From Alentia gelatinosa (taxonomy: Eukaryota; Annelida; Polychaeta; Phyllodocida; Polynoidae): a stretch of 64,000 nt of DNA. Made by a program: the position numbers and the translations under genes. Numbering within the stretch: the first letter of the stretch is position 1; the number at the start of each line of letters is the position of its first letter. Shown piece by piece: positions 20,161 through 32,800 of the stretch. The notes beneath the pieces are model-generated. The model was not told where the DNA came from. It did no database searches and saw only the letters and a program-made list of their open reading frames with translations. Location of the stretch: contig OX465583.1 of NCBI GenBank assembly GCA_950022655.1, forward strand, positions 36,173,360-36,237,359, read 5' to 3'.

Positions 20161-21457
20161 CTGTAGCAAAATAACAAATTTATCATCAGGAATAACATAA
20201 TTAACCAAAAGGAATAACAGTTTTACTGTTTTTAATATTCAGGGATGAGGAGGTCATTTGTTAGTGGGTGGGGTGGGGTGTTGATGCATTATATGGTGTT
20301 CCTCTCCTCCACCGCTGAAAAAGATCCTTAAATCATGTTCTTTGCACCAATGATTCTTGTTTAGATATCTATTTATTAGAATGTGGAACTGAATCCCTAA
20401 ATGATAATTCCCTTAGCTCACAATACAAACATCCAAAATTGTAATTTAGGTTTAATGGTTATGGCCACTAACGTCAGCGTATAGTGAATGCCTTGCAAAT
20501 GAGGTATATTATCTTATAATTGAGCCAGTTTTAGAGGTAGTATGTAAGCAGAATTTCTGAAATTTTGGACCCCAACCCCCTCTGCCGATCTTGTACGCAA
20601 TATAACAAAGAGGGAGCATATGCAAAATTTCAAAACGTTTTGACCTCCTCTCAGAGCGTACATACTTTATGGATGGCTCCAAAGGAGTTCTTATAAATGG
20701 ACCTGACTCGTAAGGTCCCCTTCCCCCCAAAAAACTTTTAATCCAAATCGAAATACCAAAACATAAAACTGTAAGATATTGTATGGCCATAAAACATTTT
20801 GTCCAAAACAGAAATCATATTCCTATCTGTACTTAGTTAGCAATGGAAAGCATCCTACTGCTAAGAATTCTCAGATGGTTTCAGTCATCATTTCGGTCAT
20901 GTTAGACTCACTGTCAACACGCTAAAGATAACAAATGCTAAGTGAATGTTCACCTAGCTTTTGTTATCATTTACAATCAACACAATATTACTGACTGAAT
21001 TTATGGAAATTAAAATTTAATTAATTATTTTTTGTCAGATCCCCGAGAAACCTGACCACACAATTGGCTGGCACTATTTTTCCTCATATATTTTTGGTCT
21101 GTTCACTATAAATATGTGTAGGAGAGGGCCAACACTGACCAATGTCATCAAATTTATGATTGCCAATGTAACACCCTTTACTAACCTCAAGACCATCATA
21201 GAGCTATTACAGCACTTGTTTTTATCACAGGGGGGTGGGGGGGCTAATAGCTGTCTTACTAATGTAGATAGGGCTCCTACATATATACAACTTAGTCTGG
21301 GAGGCTCCGACTATTTAACAGTGCAGACATGCATGCGCTCTCTGACTGACTGCACCACTTAACAGTCAGAGCCTCTTATTCTTTAGTGGTGGTTCGACCA
21401 GCCCGTTCCACCTACACACCAGAGCTAGTGAGATTAGCCACGATTTGGGTGTCTTGC
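20161..21457. other. Upstream of POLG coding exon 1; repeat fragment only
   Basis: This is a 5' intron of POLG or intergenic sequence. A fragment of the TTAGCAGGTGGAC family (AAACTGTAAGATATTGTATGG, then TCTCAGATGGTTTC) is at about 20760-20895. I could not place the POLG non-coding first exon. Confidence 0.5.
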
Positions 21458-21577
21458 TAAGTCGAGCTAGATTTGAATAATCGCGTGCCTTTTTGTCGGG
21501 ATGTGTCTTGGGGTGTCGCGGTGTTGGACATCCTGACAAATAGGCACGCGATTATTCAAACCTAGCCTGACTTAAAT
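21458..21577. repeat. Long inverted repeat (hairpin)
   Basis: TTGAATAATCGCGTGCCT at 21473-21490 is answered by AGGCACGCGATTATTCAA at 21542-21559, with further pairing outside (GCTAG, AAGTC) and inside (GGATGT/ACATCC). It is a small foldback or MITE-like element. Confidence 0.8.
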
Positions 21578-21677
21578 GTAGTAGGTAATCATAAACGTAT
21601 AACGCTCATACACTCAGAATATATTGCCAGGTCTATGTTTCTATGGAAAAAGGTCCATGGCTCTTCATCATGGTATT

Positions 21678-21995
21678 GGACGCCTTGAGCCTTTTGAGCC
21701 TCCTGTCAGCGCGAAAACGTGAACACCTTGAGCCTACCCCATGGATGCATTGAGTCTACCTCATTTTAGTTCTGATTAGCGGGTTAGGGTTAGAAAAGGG
21801 TTGGGTAAGGGTTAGGGTTGAGTATATGACTATGAACCAGTAAACATACACTTTTCCAAGTTTTTTTCATGTAGATGCTCAAGGAAACCAAAATGGGGTA
21901 GGCTCAAGGCGTCCACAGGGTAGGCTCAAGGCGTCCACAAAAAGGCTCAAGGTGTCCAGGGCTCGAATCGTCCTGGGCTCAAGGCGTCCATGAAC
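21678..21995 (+). mobile_element. Word-array element W1, copy 1 (GGACGCCTTGAGCC ends)
   Basis: The left end carries GACGCCTTGAGCC-type words; the right end carries their reverse complement GGCTCAAGGCGTCC several times. The centre holds TTAGGG-type repeats (21783-21825, GGGTTAGGGTTAG and GGGTAAGGGTTAGGG). Copies 2 and 3 share the same order. It is non-coding; an inverted-end non-autonomous transposon is the simplest reading. Confidence 0.75.
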
Positions 21996-22000
21996 CATCT

Positions 22001-22345
22001 GGACACCACGCTTGGTAGCCAGCACGTCTCGGTTTTCAGCGGGTGTCGGACGGACTCTGCGCTTTTTTTTTTCAATTCATGTCATAACTTTGTCAATAAT
22101 TGACGTAGGAACTTGCAATAAACATCAATACTAGCTAAATATGTGCGTAAAACAGAGAGTATATTTTGATTCACGATAGGCAACATATGATTATTTGTCA
22201 TTGTTTGTTACGCGGTTCGCCGCGAGTGCGCGAATGTCAGCTCCGGAAAACCAACGAGTATAACCAAGTGGGGCGTCGAATTTACGAAGCGGGGCGTCCA
22301 AAGCGTGTCGGCTACCAAGCGGGGCGTCCAGTATTCCTCGTCACC
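22001..22345. mobile_element. Second word-array element (AAGCGGGGCGTCC ends)
   Basis: The left end has GGACACCACGCTTGGTAGCC; the right end has three versions of the inverse (AAGTGGGGCGTC, AAGCGGGGCGTCC, GGCTACCAAGCGGGGCGTCC). It abuts W1 copy 1 and is followed by a poly-C run of about 20 (22351-22372). Confidence 0.6.
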
Positions 22346-22372
22346 TACCACCCCCCCCCCCCCCCCCCCCCC

Positions 22373-23757
22373 CCAACCGTAAATCAACGCTACCTACCTT
22401 AACAGTGGCAGTTAAAAAATAATCCAATGATTTGACATTGTGACAAGCACACTGCGCGAATGCGGCCTAGACTCTGACGTGCAAATACGAATTAGCAATG
22501 TGGCTTAAACTGATCAGTGTCCAATTAAAGCTGGTTTCAACCTCAGTGGAAATCCCAGGCCACAGTGACAGTTTTTTCTCACACCTGTCACACTCACAGG
22601 CGTACACGTGCTAAGTTTCCAGGCTCAAATGAACACATTTCACCAATTGTCATGTTTCAATTATCAAATCATATATATGTTCTTGACGTACATGTCATGT
22701 ATATAGTCGGACGTGATAGCCTCTGTTCGCACAATCAAGCTCTACACTACAGACAAGAAATGTGCAATCTCCCCAACCACATGCTCACCGGAAGCAATCT
22801 TCTGCAACTTTAAATATGGCGCAACTGAATTCTCGAGCAGCACGAGAAAAAAAGCACCAATATCTGGTAGATTTTTAACTCCAGTGTTAATATCAAATAT
22901 GAAAGTGACTGACCCTCGTAGATTAATATGTGCTCATGAACAATATTTTTTAAGTTGTTTTGAGGTTTGTGGCCATGTATACATTACCTCGCATTTCCAG
23001 ATGCATACGCCCTTTCCCAGCGTCTCGTGATACACTCGAGCGATGCAGTGTGGTGAAAGCGTGACGTGGCCTAAGTGCTAGGTGCTTTTAGTCTCACCAC
23101 ATAGTCACAAGTTCAAATTTCCTTACGATTCTATTCAAACACAGGATAAACCTTCTCTTCTCTTCCTACATAATTGAATCCTTCTTTTTTTTTTGTCTCT
23201 GTATTTGATTTTAGAATTATTGTGACAAATTTTCTCCGCATTTGGGTTCCCTAGTTGGGTTCCCTAGTTGGGTTCCCTAGTTGGGTTCCCTTTGGTTTTA
23301 AGAAAAAAATTGTGGTCGCGATACAGAAAACTGCCACGTCTAATACGCTTTGATTTTAGAATTACTTGAAATTAAGTTATAGTTCTATGACAAAGGGGAG
23401 CTTAGGGGAATAGTCTAGAATATATGGTGTTAGCCTGAATTGATCTTGAACAGATATTTCCAACTGAATGTTATTTGTAGGCCTATACGGCGTTTGAAAA
23501 TATTGGGACTGATAGGAAACCAAAAAGAAGTAGGTCTATGTATTGTTGATAATTGAAGTAATATCTGTTTCATATTTCTCCATCTTAATCATGAATCCAT
23601 GTATCCCTACAGCTACGTAAGTCTAAAAAAAAATGAAAAGAAAAAGGGAACTGTCGTAGAGATACATTGGCCGTAACACCAGGTGGCGTTTGAGTGAAAT
23701 AATTTCTTCTGGCGGGGTGTATGCTTTGCGAGGCCAGTGCACAACACTGCGATCAAC
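22373..23757. promoter_or_regulatory. Upstream region of ubiquilin; possible shared promoter with POLG
   Basis: This stretch precedes the divergent genes. Near 23040-23125 a GTGGCCTAAGTGCTAGG...AGTTCAAATTTCC pattern recalls box A/B of a decayed SINE. A fourfold GGGTTCCCTAGTT tandem is at 23244-23290. I find no TATA box that I would trust. Promoter content is inferred from position only. Confidence 0.3.
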
Positions 23758-23862
23758 ATGGCGGACGCACCTGCCGATGATTCGAGAAAAATTCATGTTA
23801 CAGTCAAAACACCCAAGGAAAAAAAGGACATAGAAATACAGGAAGATGGAAATATTAAACAA
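23758..23862 (+). CDS. UBQLN: Ubiquilin exon 1
   Basis: ATG plus 34 codons, the first half of the UBL beta-hairpin ([17 protein letters not shown]). Donor GTAAGT. The ATGGCGG around the start resembles a YY1 site, common at housekeeping starts. Confidence 0.93.
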
Positions 23863-26800
23863 GTAAGTTATTCCTATCAATTTCTACCACTTTGCACGAT
23901 TGTTTCTCGCACAATCGTCGTGTGAGCAAGGAAAAACTGTGCGTGTGTCACTGTCACGGTCACTGTCACAACAACTGATCGAGGCCAGTCATCATTGTAA
24001 CTGGGGCAAGACTTGGACTTCACAAGAGTCTAAATTCACTGCAAATACAAAACTTTATCGTTTTCTGATAATGACCATAGGCTTTATTTGAATTAATGAA
24101 TATCAAACTTCTTTAATCTAGTCAGATTTCTACGACAAATGAATGATATTCTTGTCACGTGAAACTTTAAATATATGTTCTCACTGGGGCGAATCACACA
24201 GTGCCCGCCCCGCCCAGCTTGATTGCTCGCTGCTTGTTGCGACGGAAGCCTGTGTATAACGCGCATGGACTGAACTTTGTTTCAGATTTACCTATCCTAG
24301 ATTTCGTAGATCAGTGAAAGATGGTCACTCTTCAGATTCAAACAGTTCAGAAAAAAGAAATATCGGCGGTACGGGTACCGGCGGCGATAAATTACTGATG
24401 ATAATTAGATCTACGTTTATATCTACCACCTGTAATACTATTTACCACTAAATTTGATATGGCTATAAACCTTACACCTATTAGAGTTTATGATGCAATC
24501 GAAGTGACTAACCACAAACTTGGAAAATCCCATGTATTTGAAATTAATTGATAGTAAGTAATGTTTATTTACCCAGTCTGTGTTACAGACAGCTTGGAGC
24601 ATCGTGATGACAGTAAATGATAGATACAATATAAAACTACAATGTAATATGCAAGTATATGAAAATACATGTGTAACTGTAAGCAGGGATTATGTGTTCT
24701 TGTTTCTTTTCTCCAAATTATTAGCTTACAACTCAAATATTTAATGAATTAGTTGACTTAAATATGGGGTAGTGCCCTCCTGAAGTATTGACTTTCACTA
24801 CACAATGATTTGCAGTTGATAATAACATTTTATAAGTATAATTATTTTGGCTTTTGCTGTAATCTCTTAATAATTCATTGAGATATTGTACTGTAATACA
24901 CAATTCTACACTCAAACATTAATAGATTCACCAAATTTCCAAATATGACCTAGTAGTAGCTCCCTTTCAGTAACCAGTACATAACTTAGTTAGAGCTCCT
25001 CCGTTTGCTTCTGGCAACTAAATTGAGTATTGTTCAAGTTTAGAATCGCTTTTGAACACCTTGTACAAAATACCATTCCATATAAATTCCAAGATAGCAG
25101 ACACTTCGCTGCTCCAGTAGCAGTGGCAGTGCTAGAATACAGACAGACTTTGTAAAACCGGCCAATTTTTTTAGGCCATCAATGCAAATGAATGCCAAGT
25201 TCAGTGGTTTCTCAGAAAATACTAGTCGAAAAAGCTCAATCTATTTCGACGGAAGTGTCCCAGTTGGTCAATTCATATTTGATGCGTTCCCTAGCAATTG
25301 AACTTTATGATAATTGGCGCTGGTTTGTGGGGATATATGCTATTGCGTAAATGGAACTGATGGTTCTAGACCTCCGAACCAGAGCCAATGTAGGAGAGAC
25401 TGAGAACAAAAAAGTTCTTCCCCCTAATCATGGGAGTGGAGCGCTATTGGAGCATCACACCAGATTATGGTAGTTAGAACAGTGGTGAGAACAGTGCGGC
25501 GTGGTTGGGTGGAGATTGGTGAGAGAACATTGATCAGCTACAACGGAGCAGCACCTTTAGTCGTAATTCTACTGAGTATTTCACCCATTCTATTTTACTC
25601 TTTGGGTTTTCTAGAAATACTTCTTGCTGTCATGCTTTATATGAGTCATCCCACTGCACTGTGGATGTACCTAGAGAATATTGTGGCGGTTTGATTATTG
25701 AAAAAGGGACTAGGGTTCGAGAGTGAAATCTTTTTTTCTCCAACCACGGACTCCGGACGGAATTCAAACGGAAATAAGAAATTATACACATAGGGTTCGA
25801 GAGTGAAGTATGAACCAATGGGAATAAGCTGCTGCGTAAGGAGTGGCTTCACACGTGGTAGACAAGCATGGAGCTCATTGGATGTTAGAACGAACCCGGC
25901 CTGGGGCTGACTAGGAGAAATTTTATACTGTGGCTTGAAGTAGGTGTTCTGCTCCCGTCCAAGCTACACAATAAGCAGACTTAGACGTATCAATGGAGTG
26001 TGTGACACTGTTCTACTGTTAAGCAACATAAGGATTGAGACATTTATTATCAACTTAAAAGATACTGAAACTACACCACATTAGGATGGATTTAATGAAC
26101 AATCTATCTATATGGAATTATGGAAGCAAGGTTGGATGAAACATGTTGATAACCATCATTTCAATCAAGTCTAGGTCTGCATTATTTCCCAAACTTTTGG
26201 CGCCACAAATTGTTGACCATTGGTACCACTGCAGTGGACAGCAAGTACAATAACTTAATGATAAACATGTTTGGTAGAAGTAATTAATTTTACAGCAAAA
26301 CCCTGCTTAAGGTGACGCCCTCTGTTCTGAGCAAAGTGCCCCCTTAAGCGCGATGTCACCGTAACCGAAGTTTTCAGTCTGTCGATGGTTAGGCTATATA
26401 ATACCTTTACACAGCTGATACTATGGCATAGATACGGTTATAACCACATAGGTACCCCAACTGATGCCTACAGGAGCCTATGCAAGCTGTTGCCTGGTGT
26501 CTGGTTGTCTAGACACCAGTCTACCTGCCTCGCACATAGCATAAAGAAACAATCAATATAATCTAGAGTGTTGCCCCCACACTCTCCCATTAGATTTGAT
26601 AACGTGTCGCACCAAAATGCACCCTTAACTGGGATTAAGAAGCGTTCCGGTCGGAAATAACTATCTCCCTTTAAGCGGGATGTCCCCTTAATCAGGACGC
26701 CAGTTTTCCATATATAGACAGATTTCCGAACATTCAATGATATATTTTCGGCGGCAGCTCCGCCTACACCCCTTTTCCTGGCAAAACGGCAGTTGGCTGG

Positions 26801-29800
26801 CCACACCCGCAATAGAACCATCACTGCCGCGAGCTCGCACCCATGAAGCAGTAGGAGGCCCTGACAGCCTTGTACATCGCCGACATCCCTCTATCAAACG
26901 CCGACCTTTTAAGAAAAAAGACTTGCTCAAGCCCTGTTTGAAATTGATTGTTATCATTAGAACACATAATTAATTCATGGCCATCCTGTTTGAAAATAGT
27001 TTCAGATATGCTTTTTCATATTCCAGTTTCCCCCCCCAGTCCCAACTTTCATCCCTGATTTAAAGGGTGTGATACATTAAAGAATACAACAGCAGAGACT
27101 GAAGTCCGTCTACTTGGGTGCTGCTATCAAGAAGGGGATTACCTGGTTACTGAAATGGAAATATTATCGCTGTTCATCGAGGGAATTATATCCTTTCTGA
27201 GCAAATTGTCCCGGAAGTGGAATTTTACCATATTTACTAAACGTGTTCAATATCAAATCTATAAAACTAGAGAATAACCATGTAATGATTTGAGATTTAG
27301 GGAAAAAACCTTTTAGCCAGTTTCAATTACTAAATTGATATACAGCAGTGAAGTCTCAGCTTAACCAGTAGAGTGGAGAGTGAAATCGGAAACTTTTGTA
27401 ATACATAAAATGCCCTATTATTGCTGGTGTGGCCTCAGCTTGCATTATGACTGGGCCTCTTGTAACAGACGCAGCGGGTTGGTACTTTTCAAGTCAATGT
27501 TGCCTTTATGAATACTCATGACCGCTGATGATATTTTCAGCTAGGTGTAAATCCTTTATTTTTAGATGTTATTCAATTACCATATTTTGACCGAATTAAA
27601 TTCACTCCCCCACCCCAACCGAAATCCCTATTAATTATAGGGCAGATGTGAGGTGTCGATGAATATGGGGCGTTGTTGCTGCACTCACCATCTAACCTTT
27701 TCATCCATTTTTGTCACTATCACTATCAAGGTAGTATCGCCTTGGTCAGGAGGTGTCACGTCAATAAAACTAGTTGTAAATTCTATGTAGAATATATTCC
27801 AAGACATTATTACTTTAACTGAAATTGTAAAACATGTATCCGAGTTGTGTATAGAAAAACTTGGAAATATTCAAGATAAACAACAGTATCTCCCACTTGA
27901 TTCTTGGCTTTTTGAAATTCAAAGGTTAATGTTTGTGTATTTTACATGCTTTGGCCTGGTTTATCGGTTATATATTGTCTGAAATTGCATTCTTAGCACT
28001 TTACTCACATCCTAGACTTCATACACAACTATCAGATTAAACATCTTTTTGACCTGTTTCCTTGATCAAACACACCACACATCAGACCAGTGTGTACTCG
28101 TCACGGTTATCTACTAACTGTGGCATGTAACTAACAGCGCAATCTACACGTAATATACATCAACCTGAGAACTTGAAGGACAAACATATATATGACAACT
28201 ATATAGCGAAATAATTAGATCAGAAACTATTACAATTATCATTATCTGCGTTGAAGTAATCTACAGGGGCACTTATAATTGCCTACTCGGTGTAGAGGAT
28301 CTCAAGTTATCAATCTGCCAAGGACCTGCTGGAAGAGGTGAATAGACCTCGCCACGATAAATAATTCGGAATTTTTTGCGGGATAAACTCTGTCGTTCTA
28401 AACGTTTTTGAATAGAACCCAGTCGTAGAAATGATCAACAACAAGGGTTAGGTTTATCTGGCCGTCAGGCTTTCATCAGCAGAACTTGTCTATTTTTTAT
28501 ATGAACAACATTGATGAAACTCCAAATATGATTATGCTCCATTAAGACCCTTCGCAGTTGACCGGGAAAGCACTGTCATTAATGCAAGCAATAAAGTGTT
28601 ATGTGAAGAAATATTCTTGTATACAATTGTTTTATGATGCGCGAATCCAACGCCCAGTTTGAAATCGAAAGAAAACCCCTTATTGTCAACAAAGGCATAA
28701 TCTACCTGTATGATCCTAGTTAAAAACATTTAGTTCTATGTTTCTCGTTGCAGTTAAAGGACAAGGTGTCGGAAGCCTTTTCAGCACCAGTTGAACAGTT
28801 ATGTTTAATCTTTGCTGGTAAAATTCTGAAAGATGCTGACAGTTTGGCTCAACATGGAATCAAAGACGGATTAACAGTACATCTAGTTATCAAATCAAAG
28901 GTGAGAATATTTCAGTAAATTCCCAGTTCCCTTAAATAGTTACTGTTCACTCATCTCGAAATAATTTAAATGATACTTATTTATCAGACATGCGAAAGGT
29001 AGTGTCCAGCGAGAAATCTTTAAAGCAGGGTTCGTACATAGCCGGAAAAACCTGGAAAAGCTTTTGGGTTTACCAGGCCTGGAAAAGCCTGGAATTCTCA
29101 CAGTGACCCTGGAAAAACCAGGAAGAGCCTGGAAAATTTAGTTTTGCATAAAAGTTTTTTTAGTCTGTGAAATTCTGGTCATTATTAGATTTCCCTAACT
29201 ATGTTACCTGACTACCTATGAAATTTCAGTGACTTGAATTAAATAATTTTGTAGATATCTATCCCTATCCCCAAACCACTGAAATTACACAGGTAGTACG
29301 GAAGATGAAGAAATTTTAAACTAAATTTGGTGGTTAATCAGACATGGTTTTAAAAGCAGTGACCAGATGTGCCTGGGGAAAGAATATTAGAGCCTGGAAA
29401 ACACCTGGAATTTTATTGGGCTGTCTATGTACAAACCCTGTTAAAGTATCCTGGGCTTATCTTTAGGTCACGAATTTCTACATGTACTGAGAGTCGAAAA
29501 CAAATATCAAGCTTGTTTTATCAAGAATTTCTATAAACGTATTTAAGCTCTTTAGACTCGCATATTTTATCAGGTCCTCCTGTAATACTGAATTAACACC
29601 GACTCTCCAAATAAACGGTACGCGTAAGTTATCCCTAACTCAACGCCAAATTAAGTAAGATTTGTCCCAATTATAAAATCCCTAAATGGGTTCTGTGAGT
29701 AAGAACAACTCAGGCTGAGGTAAAAGAAAAATTGGCAAATATTTAAGGCTCTAATAATTGTTTTTGCTTTCTTCAGGCTGCCGCTGCACCGGCCGCTGAA

Positions 29801-32800
29801 CCCGCTAGCCAGCCAGCCCCAGCCCCTAACACAAATGTAAACCAGACACCCTTTGGGCTGGGTGGCATGGGTGGTATATCAGGGTTAGGAAACATGGGAC
29901 TCGGCTCGGCTAATTTTATGGAAATGCAACAGAGAATGCAACAAGAAGTGAGTGAAACATTGTGTTATTCATTTAAACTAGATGTCTAGTATTGCAGACG
30001 TGGCTAGAAACACCGCTGAATGAAGCCGATGCTACCTTGTTCTATGATAATACCGAAGAGGAAATGTTTAGAAGTAATGAGCAATTCTATGCTAAAATAA
30101 ACTGCTTAAAATTACGATGAGTGTAAGATTGCAGAAATAATATCTCATATTGTAAATTGACAAATGGAATGGATAATTAACGTAGCTTTTTAAAATCATA
30201 ATATTCAAAATTCGTTTTCAATAGTAGTAATACACTTCAGATAGATCATTGTCTAAGATGTATTTGTCTTGTGTTTCTATTGTCATTAAGTAACCATTTC
30301 ACCTACAGTTGATGGGAAACCCTGACATGTTGCGGCAGATGATGGACAACCCGCTCGTCTCACAACTCATGTCGAACCCTGACGTTATGCGCCAGTTGAT
30401 CACCAGCAACCCACAGATGAGGGAGCTCATGGAGGTAAATGTCGTCTGCTGTGTCTTGAAACTTAGATTGCTTCCAATTTAGTAATTTTAAGAGAGAATG
30501 ATTTATAGAATTAAAGATGATATCACCTTATTGCTTTATATCACAAGGCTGCGCATATTCTGCGTATTACGGTACTACCTATGAAAATAGAGGAAATCAC
30601 ATTATAATTTCTTACCGGGATATGAGAAAGTGGTAACGACGGATTATTACCCCATGGGTTAACAGTTATGTCTGTAGTTCCCTGCCGTTTTATCAATTGG
30701 TGTGTCTTTGACTGTTTGTAGTTTAATTTATTACTAGCACTGTTATTGGCTTTTATGTTTACCGTGAATAAAAACGAATAATGGTCTTTATCATTTTTTC
30801 AAATTTCCAGCGGAATCCGGAAATCACACACATGTTGAACAACCCAGAACTAATGCGACAGGTGTGTAAACCAAGAGTTTTTCTGTTGGATGTTGGATTA
30901 TCTTCCTTATGTCTTGGTGTTACTAATAAAGACCTTATCATAACATACCTAGATATTGTCAATAGTCTTATACGAAATGCCGGATAAAGATTATAATCAT
31001 TTATTGTAAGTGTATTGCATCCCATAATTGAAATTGAAGTGTAAATTGTCTCTGTTCAGAATTATCTACTTTTTAGTATTATTTTTAAACATGTATTCTC
31101 TTCACCTAGACAATGGAACTCGCCCGAAACCCCGCAATGATGCAAGAATTGATGCGCACACAAGACAGAGCCATGAGCAATTTAGAGGTAGGCTATGTCT
31201 AATGTTCTGCTATGTATCCTATAGTTTTCGTGTTGGACACAAAGTGCAACGGTGTATGGTGCCGTAGCAGATTGTCTCAACCACTTTTGGATTATCCATA
31301 ATATATTATGGAGAAACCAAACAAGAGTTAGTCGTGTTAACACGACTAACTCGAGTTTGGTTTAGAATTTATCCTACCCCGCCCGTCTAAATTACTTTTA
31401 CATTAAAAATGACATCATTTGTCAAGTTTATCCCACTAGAGGGATATTTTTCATTTTTCTAATCTCCAGACCGAATAGAGTGACCCAATGTTAAGCCTAT
31501 GGAGTTTTTTATTAGGGGTATGATAAATTACTGTATTGTAGTTCTTCCGGGTTGTACCGGCATACAGGAAGGTGATATTCGATACATTGCTATGCCCATC
31601 TGTACTCCTCAATTTAGAGAAACAAAAAGGAAGTGATTATCAGTGTTATCGAGGTAGGGAGTAAAATCATCAACGCAATCATTACCTGCACTTGGAAAGT
31701 TATGTATACACAAATACTATTAGATTTTTATGTATTGTCTATGTGTGAAAACGTTTAAATGACTGAAGAAATGTATTGTTTAAACCTAACTATGTTAGGT
31801 ACTGAGTTTCACTCTACGTTTTAGACTACTATACAAGTCACTCTACCTAGACCAATCATATCAATTCTATACGCTTGGAGGAGAGTGATCGCATTCCAGA
31901 TAGCACAGATTAAATATGTTGATTACTGTTGCAGAGTTTACCTGGCGGCTTTAACGCCCTACAGCGCATGTACCGCGACATTCAGGAACCCATGATGAAC
32001 GCGGCCACGGAAGGGCTCGGTAACAACCCTTTCTCGGCCCTGGCAGGGGGCAACGCCAGCGGGCAGGCCCAACAAGGGGTGGAGAACACAGAACCGCTGC
32101 CCAACCCCTGGGGTGGCAGCTCGACCACGTCGTCTACCACGACCACAACCAGCTCCACCAGCACCACTACCAGTGCCGCATCCAACCCTGGTATGTACGC
32201 AAATTCATCAAAATAGATGAAAAGTTATCGAAATTAGCATCATTTCCTGTGGAGAATCTGTAAATTAAGAGTTCAAGCTACCCTAGCCTTCCTTCATTAA
32301 AATTTATGTTTTCATTTTTAGAAGAAAAAAAAATCCTTGTGTAATATTGATATGCCAACTGCTACATAATCCAATTCAGCCACAGCCCATGGTCCCTAAC
32401 TGAATCTCCCCACTGACTCATGTAAAAGCTTGAGCATTCCCTTGATTCCTCACTATACTGTGTATTAAATGCGTAAACCCTGTAGTGCACTGAAAAATAT
32501 TTCTTTTTCTGGTTTCAACTGGCATCTGAAGAGCCCTTATCAAGAACCCAGAATAATTGAGAGATGACAGCTTTCCATCTTTCCATAGAAATTCACTCGT
32601 TGTCTATATATACAATTCTAGTTTTTCTGTGTAAAACAAAGTTCATATGGAGACAAGTCCTGGTTTATGTGTACACTGATCCATGAGGTGTCACCATCAG
32701 ACGACTAAAAACGTTTTGTGTGTTGGTAGGGCATTGCTGGTTGCCAATTGAAATCGCCTACAGGTAGCTTAATATACTGTAGATTCTATAAAGGTTTGTA

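Noticed and set aside
19246..20198. ORF running through the N gap into POLG exon 1
   Set aside because: The gap is unknown sequence; splice signals end the exon at 19605. Only 20138-19605 is coding.
22373..23757. Bidirectional POLG/UBQLN promoter
   Set aside because: Not claimed as fact: the POLG first exon could not be located, and no core promoter motif is convincing.
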